Assembly (NCBI GenBank): GCA_964035575.1 | Contig: OZ037851.1 | Coordinates: 186,001 to 250,000, forward strand | Direction: 5' to 3' | DNA: 64,000 bases | From: Rhynchopus sp. YZ270_cl-10 | Lineage: Eukaryota > Euglenozoa > Diplonemea > Diplonemida > Diplonemidae | Notes under the pieces: model-generated | What the model saw: only the letters and a program-made list of their open reading frames with translations | What the model was told of the DNA's origin: nothing | Database searches by the model: none | Translations under genes and position numbers: made by a program | Part shown: in pieces, positions 33,525 through 44,180 of the stretch | Layout: each line of letters begins with the position of its first letter | Numbering within the stretch: the stretch's first letter is position 1

Positions 33525-34841
33525 TCACCCTTCCATCACATTCGTTTCTCGCGCTTCTCGCACCTGCTGCATGACCCAGCCTAGACCGACACCTACCTGG
33601 ACATCTCCTGCAGGGTGTTTACTCCTTTGCAGCTCCACCACAAGGACTGCAAGCACCGCGTAGAATGGATGCGCTGTTGTGGTTGTGTCTGCTTCGCGTC
33701 CGGGCTTAGCTATGCGACGTCTATTTGCGTTCGACGAATAAAAACGCGCCAGATGGGAATCAAATGTGACTGCTTCAGATAACGCTGTCGTCAGCGGCCG
33801 CAACACCTCCAACAGCACCGCATAAGGGTGCACACCCGGTGCGCTGCCCCCCCTCTGCGAGCACGCCTGCACAACACCCTCAAGCACCAACGCAATGTTG
33901 CACATAATGTGGTACACCCCACTGTCGATGTCGACGTCTTTCCGTACCTCCCACACTGCACGCTGTACGTTCACCCGCAAAAACCATGATACCAACGGCA
34001 ACGGACCCAACACACCCACACCCGGTACACGAAACAGCTCTGCCACCTCATCGCCAATGCTGTTCATATCCAATGCAATACCGGCCTTCTGTGTTGTGAT
34101 AGCATCTTGTGTAGCACGCCGTTTGTCCAACGCTGCAAGCAAATGGTCTGGCAGACGCGCTTCAGGAACTTCTTCCTTTACATCATCGGAACACTTTGCG
34201 GGCCCTTCGGGAAGGGTTTCGTAGCGAAGCGGGAAGGTGTGTGTTAAGGTGTGGTGGTCCTGGCTGACCTGGGGGTCTTTGTCTGTGGAGAGACCTATGC
34301 AGTAGACAACGAGGTGCGACGCATGGTCGCCTACCTGAGAAATGTCGAGGGAAATTTTCGGGTTTTTTTCATGAGGTTGGACCGGAGCTACAAACAGCGC
34401 GGTGTCGTGTGTAAGGCGCGACGACCACGCGGAAGGGGCCTTCGTTGCAAAGATGCTTTCAATATCGCGTTGCGTGGCAGGAGACGCGGCAATAGCCTTG
34501 GTTGGGTCCTTCACACCCCAGATGTCGTCGTCCTCAGCTTCGTATACAGAAATGCTTGCATTCCACTCAGCATCGCCGCCAATAAAAGCAATGAAAGGAG
34601 GAAGTGGTGTGCGCACCTCCACAGAGCTCTGTCCTATGTCATATCGATCCGCAGTCTGCGTGAAGCAAGTGTAGCCGTTTTGCGTCATGCTTTTGAATGC
34701 ACGCAAAAAGTCGAGATGGGTTGGCAAGTTGGCAGCACGGATGATGGTCTCGTCATCAGACGGGAGGAACAGACGCTTGAAGACAAGGCCGTTGTCGGTG
34801 CAGGGGGCTCTAGGAATAACTTTGGCAACGAAGCGACGCAT
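33525..34841 (-). CDS. hypothetical protein, 438 aa
   Basis: I do not recognise a family. The protein is soluble in appearance, with an N-terminal half containing FVAKVIPRAP, PLPPFIAFIGGDAEW and HDTALFVAPVQPHE, and a more helical C-terminal half (YHIMCNIALVLEGVVQAC and VLLEVLRPLTTALSEAV). It has no signal peptide, membrane helix or repeats. The ATG at 34841 is the first in the frame. Codon use is like that of neighbouring confident genes. Single exon. Confidence 0.65.
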   Translation of the reverse strand: MRRFVAKVIPRAPCTDNGLVFKRLFLPSDDETIIRAANLPTHLDFLRAFKSMTQNGYTCFTQTADRYDIGQSSVEVRTPLPPFIAFIGGDAEWNASISVYEAEDDDIWGVKDPTKAIAASPATQRDIESIFATKAPSAWSSRLTHDTALFVAPVQPHEKNPKISLDISQVGDHASHLVVYCIGLSTDKDPQVSQDHHTLTHTFPLRYETLPEGPAKCSDDVKEEVPEARLPDHLLAALDKRRATQDAITTQKAGIALDMNSIGDEVAELFRVPGVGVLGPLPLVSWFLRVNVQRAVWEVRKDVDIDSGVYHIMCNIALVLEGVVQACSQRGGSAPGVHPYAVLLEVLRPLTTALSEAVTFDSHLARFYSSNANRRRIAKPGREADTTTTAHPFYAVLAVLVVELQRSKHPAGDVQVGVGLGWVMQQVREARETNVMEG

Positions 34842-35491
34842 CCTAACTATGGTACGTTATGACGCCATGGCCATTTGTACTCTACCACCTCTGCAGAAAG
34901 AGTGTAGGGAAGGGAGGGGGGAAAGGATTTGACCCGAATAATGCTATCTATTGTGTAGATAGGCTATGTAGCATTGTACAGTAGCCTGACACACTGTCTC
35001 ATTGCGAAGGATTCACAACATATGCACGGTGCTGAACGTGAAGAAAAGAGGAGGGGCCTTTTTTTGTTTTTCAAAGAGTAAAACGAAATGGTGAAATAAC
35101 TGTGTGGACATCTCTGGGATGCAGGTATAGTACAATAACAGAGTAGAATCGCTATTCGGGCACAAACCGAGCCGAGTTGGGGGTGGGGGTGGGGAAGGGG
35201 GTGGGGGTGGGCAGTACCATTGAGCCCACTCAAACCAGAGTCCCCGTGTTCTGCAGATCTTTGTAAAGAGGTTAGCAGATAAAATGAAAAGTCTAATTTG
35301 TGGGAACACAAAACAACTTTCTCTTGGAGAAGAAAACGAAATAACCTTACGCGGTTTGCTTTTACATCAAATTTAATTGAAAATTTGAAATACAAAGCTC
35401 TCTCTGTCTAGAGTATACCTTGTCACACCAGAACACCGGTCTTTAATAATTGCATCAACCATTTTCTCGCCATCCTGCTTCTCACCTAACG
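34842..35491. other. spacer with G-rich tract
   Basis: No gene seen. At 35178-35212 the plus strand has repeated G runs (four or more runs of GGGGG or GGGTGGG) that could form a G-quadruplex. The hairpin-like block at about 35100-35130 weakly resembles the class II hairpin. Confidence 0.4.
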
Positions 35492-38133
35492 TTATAGCTC
35501 GCTCCATCGATTCGACCGTTGAGGTCGTGCCTTTGGAGGTTTGGAGGCTGGTGGAATGCTTGGTAGAAGGGTGCCTGGTTCCTCTGATATGTCTGCTGGG
35601 GGTTCTTCCTTTCGTTTTGTTGACATGAGTTTTGAGAATGCAGACGGCACTGCGGGGGCTGGCGGGAGCGGCGGCGGGAGCAGGGGCCGCGACTCGGGTG
35701 TCGCAGACACTTCGATCGCATCATTTCCACCGCACACACCCCCTTCGTTCAGACCACCGCTGTCACCACCACCGTTACCCCCTCCTGCTTCTTCCTCTTT
35801 CGACACTCCAGTAGAACCATTTTGCCCCCCCGCTCCCACTCTCACCGATTCACCGAATCCAACCACCGGGGTCTCTTCGCTCACTACAGCCGTTCCCACC
35901 TCGGTGTCTACACTATGTCGATTGGAGAAGGCGGTTGAAGGTGAGCACTCATCTCCTCCTCCCCCTCCTCCCCCTGCCCCCCCTCCTCCCCCTGCCCCCC
36001 CTCCTCCTCCTCCCCCTCCTCCGGTCGATTTTGCAAGAGTATCGTCGCTTTTCGGGTCCTGCGAGGTGCCATTGAGGTTGAAGGAGGGAGGGGACGTAGG
36101 AGGAAGGGAATGGCAGTTGGGGGTTTCTTCCCATTCAATGCAGCGTGAGTCTTCGGTGGAGAGGACGCTGTTGTTGCTGCCACGGTGGCGGGTGGAGGTG
36201 GGTTCGCGTGAGGCGATGTGTTGGTGTTGGTCCCCTTTGCGTGAAGCAGAGCTGCCCTTTGCGGATTTGGTGCGAACCCCCCCGCCTGCAGACCCGCCAT
36301 CCGTGAGGTGCTTCCCCGCCCGCGACCCGCGCCGTGAGTTTGCATTGCTGTGCAGTTGCTGCTCCTTCACCGCGGCCGTCAGCTGGCCCTGCAACTCCGC
36401 CACCTTAGCGACCTCTGCATCGCACGACTCTTTCATCTTGCCAAACCCTTCAGAGATGTCACCCATAAACGCCTCCATATCAGAACAGTCATTCGCCAGC
36501 GTGGACTTCATCTCGCTGCAGATCGAGCGAAGGATTTTGATAGAGATGAGGACGCGGCTGCGGGTGAGGTTGCGTGCGGCGCGGGAGGGTTTGTCCGTTG
36601 TGGCGTTGCAGTCGGTCTCCGCTGTGTTAGGAGGGGGAATTTTTTTGTGATAATTTTCACAACCAAGAAGAAGACGGCTACGATCCCAACCTGAGCTCCT
36701 CCGCAGGATTCGTGTTTGCGGTCAGACTCCGACTGACAGTCAGTAAATATTTGTTTCTGCCACGTGTCGTTTCTTCCCATGACATGATTGAAGTGCCCAT
36801 CACTGACTACGAAGCAATTGGCGATGTGGAGCATGAAGTGCTTGTATTGGACGGAGCCGAAGACGGCTACGGGCCAGCCTTGAGAGCTCATTGAATATGG
36901 GTCTTCCTATGATTCACATAGGCGAAGCGAGTGGATGTATTGCTCAAAGAAAGAGGACAGTGTCAAGGAAGATTTGCTCTTCACAGGAATGCTTGAGGAT
37001 TTCCGAACAGTGACACCGCGCCTCGGAAGGAATTTGGCCTCAAGGCTCAGTTCAGCACACACATTAGATTGGTTTGCAAAGGGGATGTCGAAACGGTGTG
37101 GCCGCATGCAGAAGCGGGTGCTCGCGTTGTGTGGCTACTCAGTGTGAGGCAGTGTTCTGATGTCTTGGATAGGAGTAGAAGCACAATTTTGAAAATCTTG
37201 AAAAAAAAACTGATTTACATGGACGTCAAGTTCACCCTTGCAAACTGGGGGGTCAGTCATCAAGATCGCAATGAGTTCGCTGTCCGTAATAATAACGGAG
37301 GTAAGGAAAATTTCGTCTGGTGGCTGGGATCTTTCAAGAACCACGAGAAAAAGTACCCCCAATCGGTTACCCTACAGATAATCCTTCAAATTGGTTTTTA
37401 AAGAGGCCATACCTTGATTGGTTGAAGGCGTGTACCCCCCTTTGCCACCTTGGGCAAGACGTTGCTCTAGGAGCATGACACGGCTGGACATTTCGTTGAC
37501 AAGCTTCCGTTCGCAGCAGTTCAGGTATGAGAGCAGGTCGCTGCGTTCTTTGTGCTTCTGCTGTGTCGGGGGCGCGCGGAAGAAGGATTCAAAGCAGTGC
37601 GAGCAGACGGAGGGCAGGTCGTCATTCATCATATGGCGTTTGCTTTGCGTCGTCTCCTGCAGCTCCGCGAGGTAGCGCACGTAGTCGGCCCTGAGGTCGA
37701 GCAGAAGCGACTCCTTGTTCCTGCTGGAGGACCGCTTCTCCTCGAACAGCTCCTGCCGCAGCCCTGCCTGCACGCTCTTCTCTACGCCAATCTGTTTGTG
37801 CAACTTTGCGATCAAACGCCTCAGTTTCGCGACCTGGACCTCCTCCCTGCACATCACCAAGGTAAGCTCTTCATCTCGCTTAGCCAATAAAGAGTTGAGT
37901 AATCGTCGTTCATGTGCCTCAGAATTCAGCACATCGCTGCCAATACGTCGTAAAGGAAGACCAGCATCATGTGGTGACTCCGTTAAAGTTAGACGTCGTG
38001 TGTTGTCGAGTTTGCTTAAAAGATCGTGTTGTGCGGTCTCGCATTGAAGCAAGGAGGCGTTAATCTTTTTGATATCGGCGTCGTTCAAACCCCCTCGGGT
38101 GGCTTCAGAGGCACGTCGTTTGGGAAGCGACAT
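35492..38133 (-). CDS. coiled-coil protein with polyglycine region, two exons inferred
   Basis: Exon 1 (38133-37413) encodes 240 residues of coiled-coil type (for example DADIKKINASLLQCETAQHDL and a CSHC-x9-PPTQ patch). It ends at AATCAAG before GTATGG. Exon 2 (36621-35492) begins after CTAACACAG; the split codon is G+CG and keeps the frame. Exon 2 holds a basic stretch, a second coiled coil (GKMKESCDAEVAKVAELQ), a Ser/Thr-rich part, a glycine tract of about 25 residues and a Pro-rich end (PLLPPPLPPAP). Total 616 aa. Function is unknown; it looks like a scaffold. The intervening about 790-nt intron is much longer than others here and contains plus-strand reading frames. The two halves could instead be separate genes. 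Confidence 0.55.
36622..37412 (+). other. opposite-strand reading frames inside the long intron
   Basis: Within the putative intron the plus strand has protein-like open stretches with little low-complexity: one ending near 36894 (containing MIEVPITDYEAIGDVEHE), one at 36935-37147, and one at about 37030-37400 (KGDVETVWPHAEAG and VSHQDRNEFAVRNN). None matches a family I know. They may be exons of a nested gene, or a gene fragment carried in by a mobile element. No clear inverted ends were found. Confidence 0.35.
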
Positions 38134-38487
38134 AAAGAAAAATAGGGAAAAGTTATGTTATGAATTGTTGATGTCGTGTGAACATTATTCCAAAGGGAGG
38201 TTTTGCTGGTCTTCCTGGTAGAATTGATTTTGTGGTAAATATTTGTGCTACTTGTGCTGAAATTGTACTGAAATTGTGCCTAATATAGGTACAGCTCAGG
38301 TGATGGTGCTAGTTGTGCCCAGTTGTGTCATGGGTAAAACGGTACATAAATATCGAGAATAAATGGGGAAGGGAGGCCTTTTTTTTACGAAGGGTTTCTG
38401 ACCCAAAGGGGTTAGGAGGTATTGACATTCCTAGAGATTAAACTCTCATCAAAAACTTCCCCTCTTTTAGCGGGGTTGTAGAAAAAA
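38134..38487. other. short spacer
   Basis: AT-rich, about 350 bases, no gene seen. It separates the coiled-coil gene start from the small membrane protein gene. Confidence 0.35.
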
Positions 38488-38667
38488 TTAGTGTCGTTTT
38501 GCGGTGTAAGGTTCCTCGACAGTGCCGGTGAGGATCGGGAGAAGGACGACTCCGTGGAGCAGCGCGACGGCGGCAGCATCCATCAGGTACGGCACCTCTA
38601 GGAGGTATCCTGCAGACGCGCAGGCGAGCACTGCTGCTGTCGCGGTGAGGCCAGCGTAGACACCCAT
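38488..38667 (-). CDS. small two-helix membrane protein, 59 aa
   Basis: A short frame, MGVYAGLTATAAVLACASAG through to VEEPYTAKRH, with two hydrophobic segments (about 3-24 and 33-48) and a codon use and GC content like the confident genes, unlike the surrounding spacer. The frame is open upstream through a proline-rich stretch without an ATG. CCCCTAAG just upstream could be a splice acceptor, so the true N-terminus may come from another exon. It might be a small subunit of a membrane complex. I cannot assign a family. Confidence 0.5.
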   Translation of the reverse strand: MGVYAGLTATAAVLACASAGYLLEVPYLMDAAAVALLHGVVLLPILTGTVEEPYTAKRH

Positions 38668-41175
38668 GCCTTGAGGGGCCTCTTCCTTAGGGGTGGGGTG
38701 GGGTGGGGTAAGTGGAGGAAGTGGAGAGGGACAGGGGGGTGATTGTTAAAAATGATCACGGCGGGACTAGTCAAGGGGACTACTAGTAGTGCTACTATGT
38801 CCAAATGACTGGTGTTTTGGATGGCGGGTTGAGGGGAAAGATGGAAGGGAAGGGTTGATTTAAAAAAACTGGAAAAAAAAATGCCTTTGTAATTTTATTT
38901 CGTCGGTGGCTGGAGAGAAAAAAAAATGGGTTAACTATTTTCTTTAAAAAGAGAAGCGAGGGGAGAAACAAAAATTCCGCCAGCCGAAAAGGACGTCTTC
39001 CACAGCAACGTAAACGTGAAGGTAACAAAAGTGAAGTCTCCGAAAAGCCTACACAGCTGGCAAACAGAAGACCAAAAAAATAAACTAGGAAAACGGGTGG
39101 AATAGATAATAGTGAAGCGTAGTGATGCAGACACCTCGAAGGATGCAGACATGAATGAAATGTGTGGAAACGACGACTGGGGTCGAAAAAAGAGGGTGTG
39201 TGTTATTATGCTCGCGTGCTCCGGATTCCGTCGCACACAAGACGTGGGGGTGGGAACGAAAGTTTGAGAGAATGTGCCTCTTGTTGCACACATCTCAAAA
39301 TATAAAAGATAAAAAAAAGATAAAAATATGGAGAAATTAATGAAAGGGAGAAGCGGACCCGGTCCAACAAATTGCAGTTTGGCAAGTGCCATACAACACA
39401 AAGAACGGATCTTTTTTTTGAGAATCGTAAGAATACATTCATATACTTACTATTTATAACACAAACAGTAAGCAAGCGTAAGAAAAAAAAAGACGAAAGA
39501 AAGTGTATTTGATAACGTGCAGACACCCCAAGTGGATGCAGGCACTGTGCAAAGAAAGAACGAAAGACATAGCGTAACAGCATGAAGATGAATGGGCCGC
39601 ACCATCGGTGCATTCTCTTCACATGAGCAACGGGGTTGTTTTGTTAAACCCGCACAACAATGGTGCAGTGCAGAACACTAGAAACATCCCACCGAATATA
39701 ATTCGCGAACAACAAAAACAAAAACATCAAAAAGAAGTCTCAACAGAGGAGGGGGCTCGAGTGGAAAAAGAAAAAGACAAATTCATATAGAAAAAGAAAA
39801 AATCAATTTCCAGTCATGAAGCGTCTGTTGAGTTACCTTACCTCCATTTTGGGCCTGACACATCCTTGAGGACACGTGTCGCCCGAAAGTTATTGTTAAT
39901 AATCAAAGATGTCTTTCTTACTGCAAACACAAGCACGAATGCAATCCCAAAAGGTGTGTGTAGCCAGTTTCTGGGACACACTCCATTGGGAAGCACGCAT
40001 TGGTCGTTGGGTTGTTAGGAAAACTTTGACAACATGAACCTTAGCTCTTCGCAAGCTTAGACATCCCAGTAAAACTAATTGTGCTGAGTTATTTTTGAAA
40101 GAGCACCACTCTTACATAGGCACCAATACAAGACAAGAAAAGAACAAAGCTAGTAAACTCGAACTAACCCTCTCCTTAGTCACCTTAACAAAAAGCGCAA
40201 TATAGTTACAGTATTCGTACAAAAAATTATCGGCCGTATTCGTAAAAAAGGTCGAACTTCCAGAAAACCCCTGAAAACGTCGAACATGAGTACGGTCGAT
40301 AATTTACACGAATACGGTACTGTTTTTATGAGAGGAATGGCGAGAGAGAGAGCGCGTGGATACGTGAAATGTACCGTTCTGCATCACCTAAGCCAAAGGA
40401 ATAGAATATGTAAAGCAAGGGAAGGGAGGGATAAAGGCACTAGCACGTCACGTGAAGCCGAATGAACGGGTTCTGTGACTCCTTTTTTTTGCAGAATAAA
40501 TGGGGGGGTGAGGGGAGGCTGAGCTACCCCCCCTCGCCATTCCAACGAAAGGATAAAAAGAAACGTTGAAGAAGAGAATGGAAGTCAATGTGCTTCTCGT
40601 GCACATCCCAAAGGAGGGTTTGGAAGGTGCGTATACGCAGACACTCAAAAGCAATGACAACATGAGACCAAGACTCTCGCGTTGAGTCACCAAAAAAAAA
40701 GAGCTTAAAAAAATGCATCTACCTCTGTGCATCGACACAAAAAAGAAAAAGTCTCAAACTTTAAGAAATAAACTTTGATTGACTGAAATACAAAGCCCTC
40801 TCGTGGCAGTGTACCTTGGTATGACCGGCTGTACCGGGGTGGACACCCAACCATGCAGTCCTATAAAAAAAATTATGAGATGAACCGAAGCCTCGTGCTT
40901 AGTCATAAAAAGAAGTAAATTGCTCTCGAAAAAATACGGAGCTTGTACTGTCGATATGGACTACATTGTTTGGCACACACAAAAAAAACTGATGTGGAAT
41001 ATTTCGTTAGGAAGTACCCAAAAAAATACTATTTCGGTTCCTAACACTGCGACAGTGTGTGCAAGGGGAAAAATTCATAAGCGATACTATTAAGGTGAAG
41101 TTGAAAAGGGGTGGTTGAAAAAAGTTGTAAAAAAACTAAATTGGTTGGTTCTCTCGGTATTGCTTTGCATTTTGC
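38668..41175. other. gene-free spacer with hairpins
   Basis: No gene is supported. The 2.5 kb are AT-rich and hold class I hairpins at 40032-40066, 40159-40186 and 40877-40906, a 116-bp inverted-repeat element at 40208-40323, and several short class II-like blocks (39107-39150, 39512-39544). Confidence 0.5.
40208..40323. mobile_element. miniature inverted-repeat element
   Basis: The left arm begins ACAGTATTCGTACAAAAAAT and the right arm is its imperfect reverse complement, ending ACACGAATACGGTACTGT. The arms are about 34 bp with little between them. No target duplication could be recognised. It looks like a MITE or a foldback element. Confidence 0.55.
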
Positions 41176-41702
41176 TTTTTCAACTTACCTTCCTTCACCC
41201 CCCCTGTAAGGGCAACCGTAGGTGAAGTAAGGTATAGTATTGAAATCGATGTGGGGGGGGGGAAAGGGTCAATTTTACAAAACCAGATTTTGAGGAAAAT
41301 TTTAGCCGAAAATGGGCCCCACGTATAAGGAACCGAGCTCATATTTCTCAAAATTTAAGTGGTCAAAAAATTGTCCAATTTTCGAGATTGACCCCACCAC
41401 TGCACGGGCGGAGCCCAAAAATGCAAATAAGGACCCTTTTTCAACTTACCTTCCTTCACCCCCCCTGTAAGGGCAACCGTAGGTGAAGTAAGGTATAGTA
41501 TTGAAATCGATGTGGGGGGGGGAAAGGGTCAATTTTACAAAACCAGATTTTGAGGAAAATTTTAGCCGAAAATGGGCCCCACGTATAAGGAACCGAGCTC
41601 ATATTTCTCAAAATTTAAGTGGTCAAAAAATTGTCCAATTTTCGAGATTGACCCCACCACTGCACGGGCGGAGCCCAAAAATGCAAATAAGGACCCTTTT
41701 TA
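41176..41702. repeat. tandem duplication, 2 x about 261 bp
   Basis: Two head-to-tail copies (about 41181-41441 and 41442-41702) appear identical except for one base in a G run. Each copy begins with an inverted pair (CTTACCTTCCTTCACC against GGTGAAGTAAGG). Near its end each has GACCCCACCACTGC, a motif that also occurs, in reverse, at about 45012 and 59861. The near identity implies a very recent duplication or an assembly artefact. Confidence 0.8.
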
Positions 41703-41805
41703 ATTTGTTCTCTTGAAATGTGTAATTTCATGTTTTCGCGAAAAAATAACGACTGATCCCACAAGGGTTGAAGGAAGGTGGTTGAAAACAACAATAACAA
41801 CAAGG

Positions 41806-42243
41806 ACAAGTAATTGCTAAGAAAAAAACGGGGTGTGCTGTGGAAAACCCCGCGCGATTTTCGAAACCACCGTAGCATCCTGGCGATTTGCTGGAGGTGC
41901 TGATGTGCCTGGTGTGATCGATGTGTTGTAGTCTGTGCATTCTGTGCTTCTTCCGCACTCCAACGACGACGACAATGTGGGGAGCCTGTGGACAAAAACG
42001 AGCTGGAACACGCCGAGCCTGCCGAGCCGACGTCCAACAACGCTATCGAGCAGATGGTGCTGGACGGAGAGGACAGCGCCCCTTCTTGAACGTTTCAGAT
42101 GCTGGCGTCCCAGTGGATCTGGCAGCGTACGAAGAGCGTTAACATACCTGCAGAAGAGCAGAATGCTGGACGTGCTGTAGATTATTTCTACAGGATGGAG
42201 TTCCACATCACACCCCGTTTTTTTTCCGATAGCAATTACTTGT
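41806..42243. mobile_element. TIR element with a GC-rich, gene-like interior
   Basis: The ends are imperfect inverted repeats of about 45 bp, starting ACAAGTAATTGCT and running through AAAAAACGGGGTGTG. No target duplication was seen. The interior (about 41880-42180) is GC-rich and open in more than one frame on the plus strand (for example a stretch with NELEHAEPAEPTSNN then a stop), in contrast to AT-rich flanks. It may be a captured piece of a host gene inside a DNA transposon. No transposase is present. Confidence 0.5.
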
Positions 42244-42426
42244 TTTTTTTTTTTTTAACCCTATATCAGGGCCTTTTCTAAGTCCATGGGCCCATGGCAC
42301 CCCTCCGAAAACACACTTTTTTTCTGTACAAATGCCACACGTAAAAAAAATATTTTTTCTGTACAAATGCCACAGGCAAAATATTTTTTCTGGACTTTTG
42401 CCACATGGGAGGTGGGGGGTGGGGTG

Positions 42427-42755
42427 AACAAAGTGACCCCGTCACAGCCAGAACGCGACCCAATTGGTCAAACGCCGAAGGAAAAGGAAGCATGCAGCAT
42501 GGCGAAAGGAAAAAAAGTAGCGTACCGTGCGCCTGCGGCGCAAGATTGCAAGCCACCCCTGACATAGTTTGGCTGTAAAATGTGCAATTTTAAGCACAAT
42601 ATTTTGAAATGTTGCGTACCGTGGCTTCGCCAAAACTTTCGTTCAGCAAAATATGGAAGTAACATTTACGGGAACTGACGATAATGACCAACGACAGTGC
42701 CATTTGATGTCAACATTTTTTTAGAAATGTTGCGTACCGTGGCTTCGCCAGGAAT
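42427..42755. repeat. dispersed repeat shared with the 28 kb hAT-like element
   Basis: This block closely matches about 28345-28640: it starts AACAAAGTGACCCCGTCACA, contains GCGCCTGCGGCGCAAG and has two copies of GCGTACCGTGGCTTCGC. It is non-coding. It is likely a truncated relative of the transposon at 28172-28871; clear ends were not found here. Confidence 0.6.
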
Positions 42756-42877
42756 CAGTTCTGTTTCGTATTTGCGTTAATTAGTCTTGGTTTCCCATCC
42801 CCTCCCTCCCTAGTTCATACGCAAGGGCATCTTCCCTTTCTGTGCACCGCTTAGTGGTGTCCTTACGTCACTTGGCG

Positions 42878-44180
42878 TTATTTGAAAGATCGATCACAAA
42901 ATCTTTTCAAAGAAAAAAAAATCGAGCAAAAAGTCCTAGTAGAACCCAACTTATATGAGTGCAGCTCTGTTAGCAGCCATGTCTAAAACTGGTTTCCTTA
43001 ACGATTTACACTGAAACATGTCTAAAAACGTAAAAAATGGGCGATTTTTCACAATTTGGGCATCTCCTGAGGTCGAAAGCCCCCAGAATGGGTCGGAACG
43101 ACCCTGTGGCCCGAAAATCCATGAAAAAAGCACCCCGAAATACGAAAAAACAGTGAAAATTCGGCTTACTGTGTGCTCTGCATAGGTCGTGTGTGTGGGG
43201 TGTTTTTGTGGTTTTGGTGGCAACTCGCCACAGCATCCAAATGGCAAACAGATGCACAAAGGTTTTCGATTTTTGTTATAAGGATTTCTTATTTTAAAAG
43301 ATTTGAGTCAAATAGTTTCCCCATAAACCAAAGGATTTTTACGAAAACAAGCAGAACCATTATCAGATCATGATGACCCTTAGCCATAACCATGTCCTTC
43401 GGGTCGAAAGGGTGCCTCTTGGGTGGGTAGCAGTACACAGATCCAAAGTGCAATCAGATGCGTAAAAGTTTTCGATTTTTGTTTCTTTTGAAAGATTCGT
43501 GTCAAAATCTTTGAAATATATAAAAATATTTTAACGAAAACGAGTAGAACCTCATACAGAGCATGGGGTGTCACTGAGGAACCAGAATAGGGGATGCCCG
43601 TCCAAAGGGCCGTGAAAAGTGGTACTACTCCCCCCAGCATCGAAAGTAATATCAGATGCACAAAAGTTTTCGATTTTTGCTTCGTTTGAAAGATCGGTGC
43701 AAATTCTTTCAACATAAAAAAAGTGTTTTTACGAAAATGAGTAGAACCTATGTCAGAACACGTTGTCTTACAGATTTTAGAATATGGGGGGGGGGTCACA
43801 GGGGTGCCCACACCCCCACCCCGCCTCCCCCCAGCATCGAAAGTATTATCAGATGCATAAAAGTTTTCGATTCTTGCTTCTTTTGAAAGATCGGCGAAAA
43901 ATCTTTCGAAATATATAAAAATATGTGTTCACGAAAATGGGTAGAACCCGACTGAGCGCTTGGAGGCATTGGGTATCGCGAAAGGTACATATTTGGGGTG
44001 TGGGGGAAAAAACGTCACTTTTGGTGAAAGTGGCACCCCAGCCCCCAGCACCGAAAGTAATATCAGATGCACAAAAGTGTTCGACTCTTGCTTCTTTTGA
44101 AAGATCGGTGCAAATTCTTTCCACATAAAAAAAATGTTTTTACGAAAATGAGTTGAACCTGTCTAATAGCATGGCGTCAT
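42878..44180. repeat. degenerate tandem repeat, unit about 200 bp
   Basis: At least five units share the marks CAGATGCACAAAAG, TTTCGATTTTTG, TTTGAAAGATCGGTG and ACGAAAATGAGTAGAACC. The CAGATGC mark recurs at 43249, 43455, 43653, 43850 and 44064, so the spacing is 197-214. A diverged half unit precedes at about 42878. Short open frames inside are by-products. It is a satellite-like array. Confidence 0.75.

Noticed and set aside
35541-36650. Long plus-strand open frame with polyproline
   Set aside because: It is the mirror of the minus-strand coiled-coil/polyglycine exon. The minus strand gives a coherent coiled coil and a phase-consistent splice to the upstream exon.
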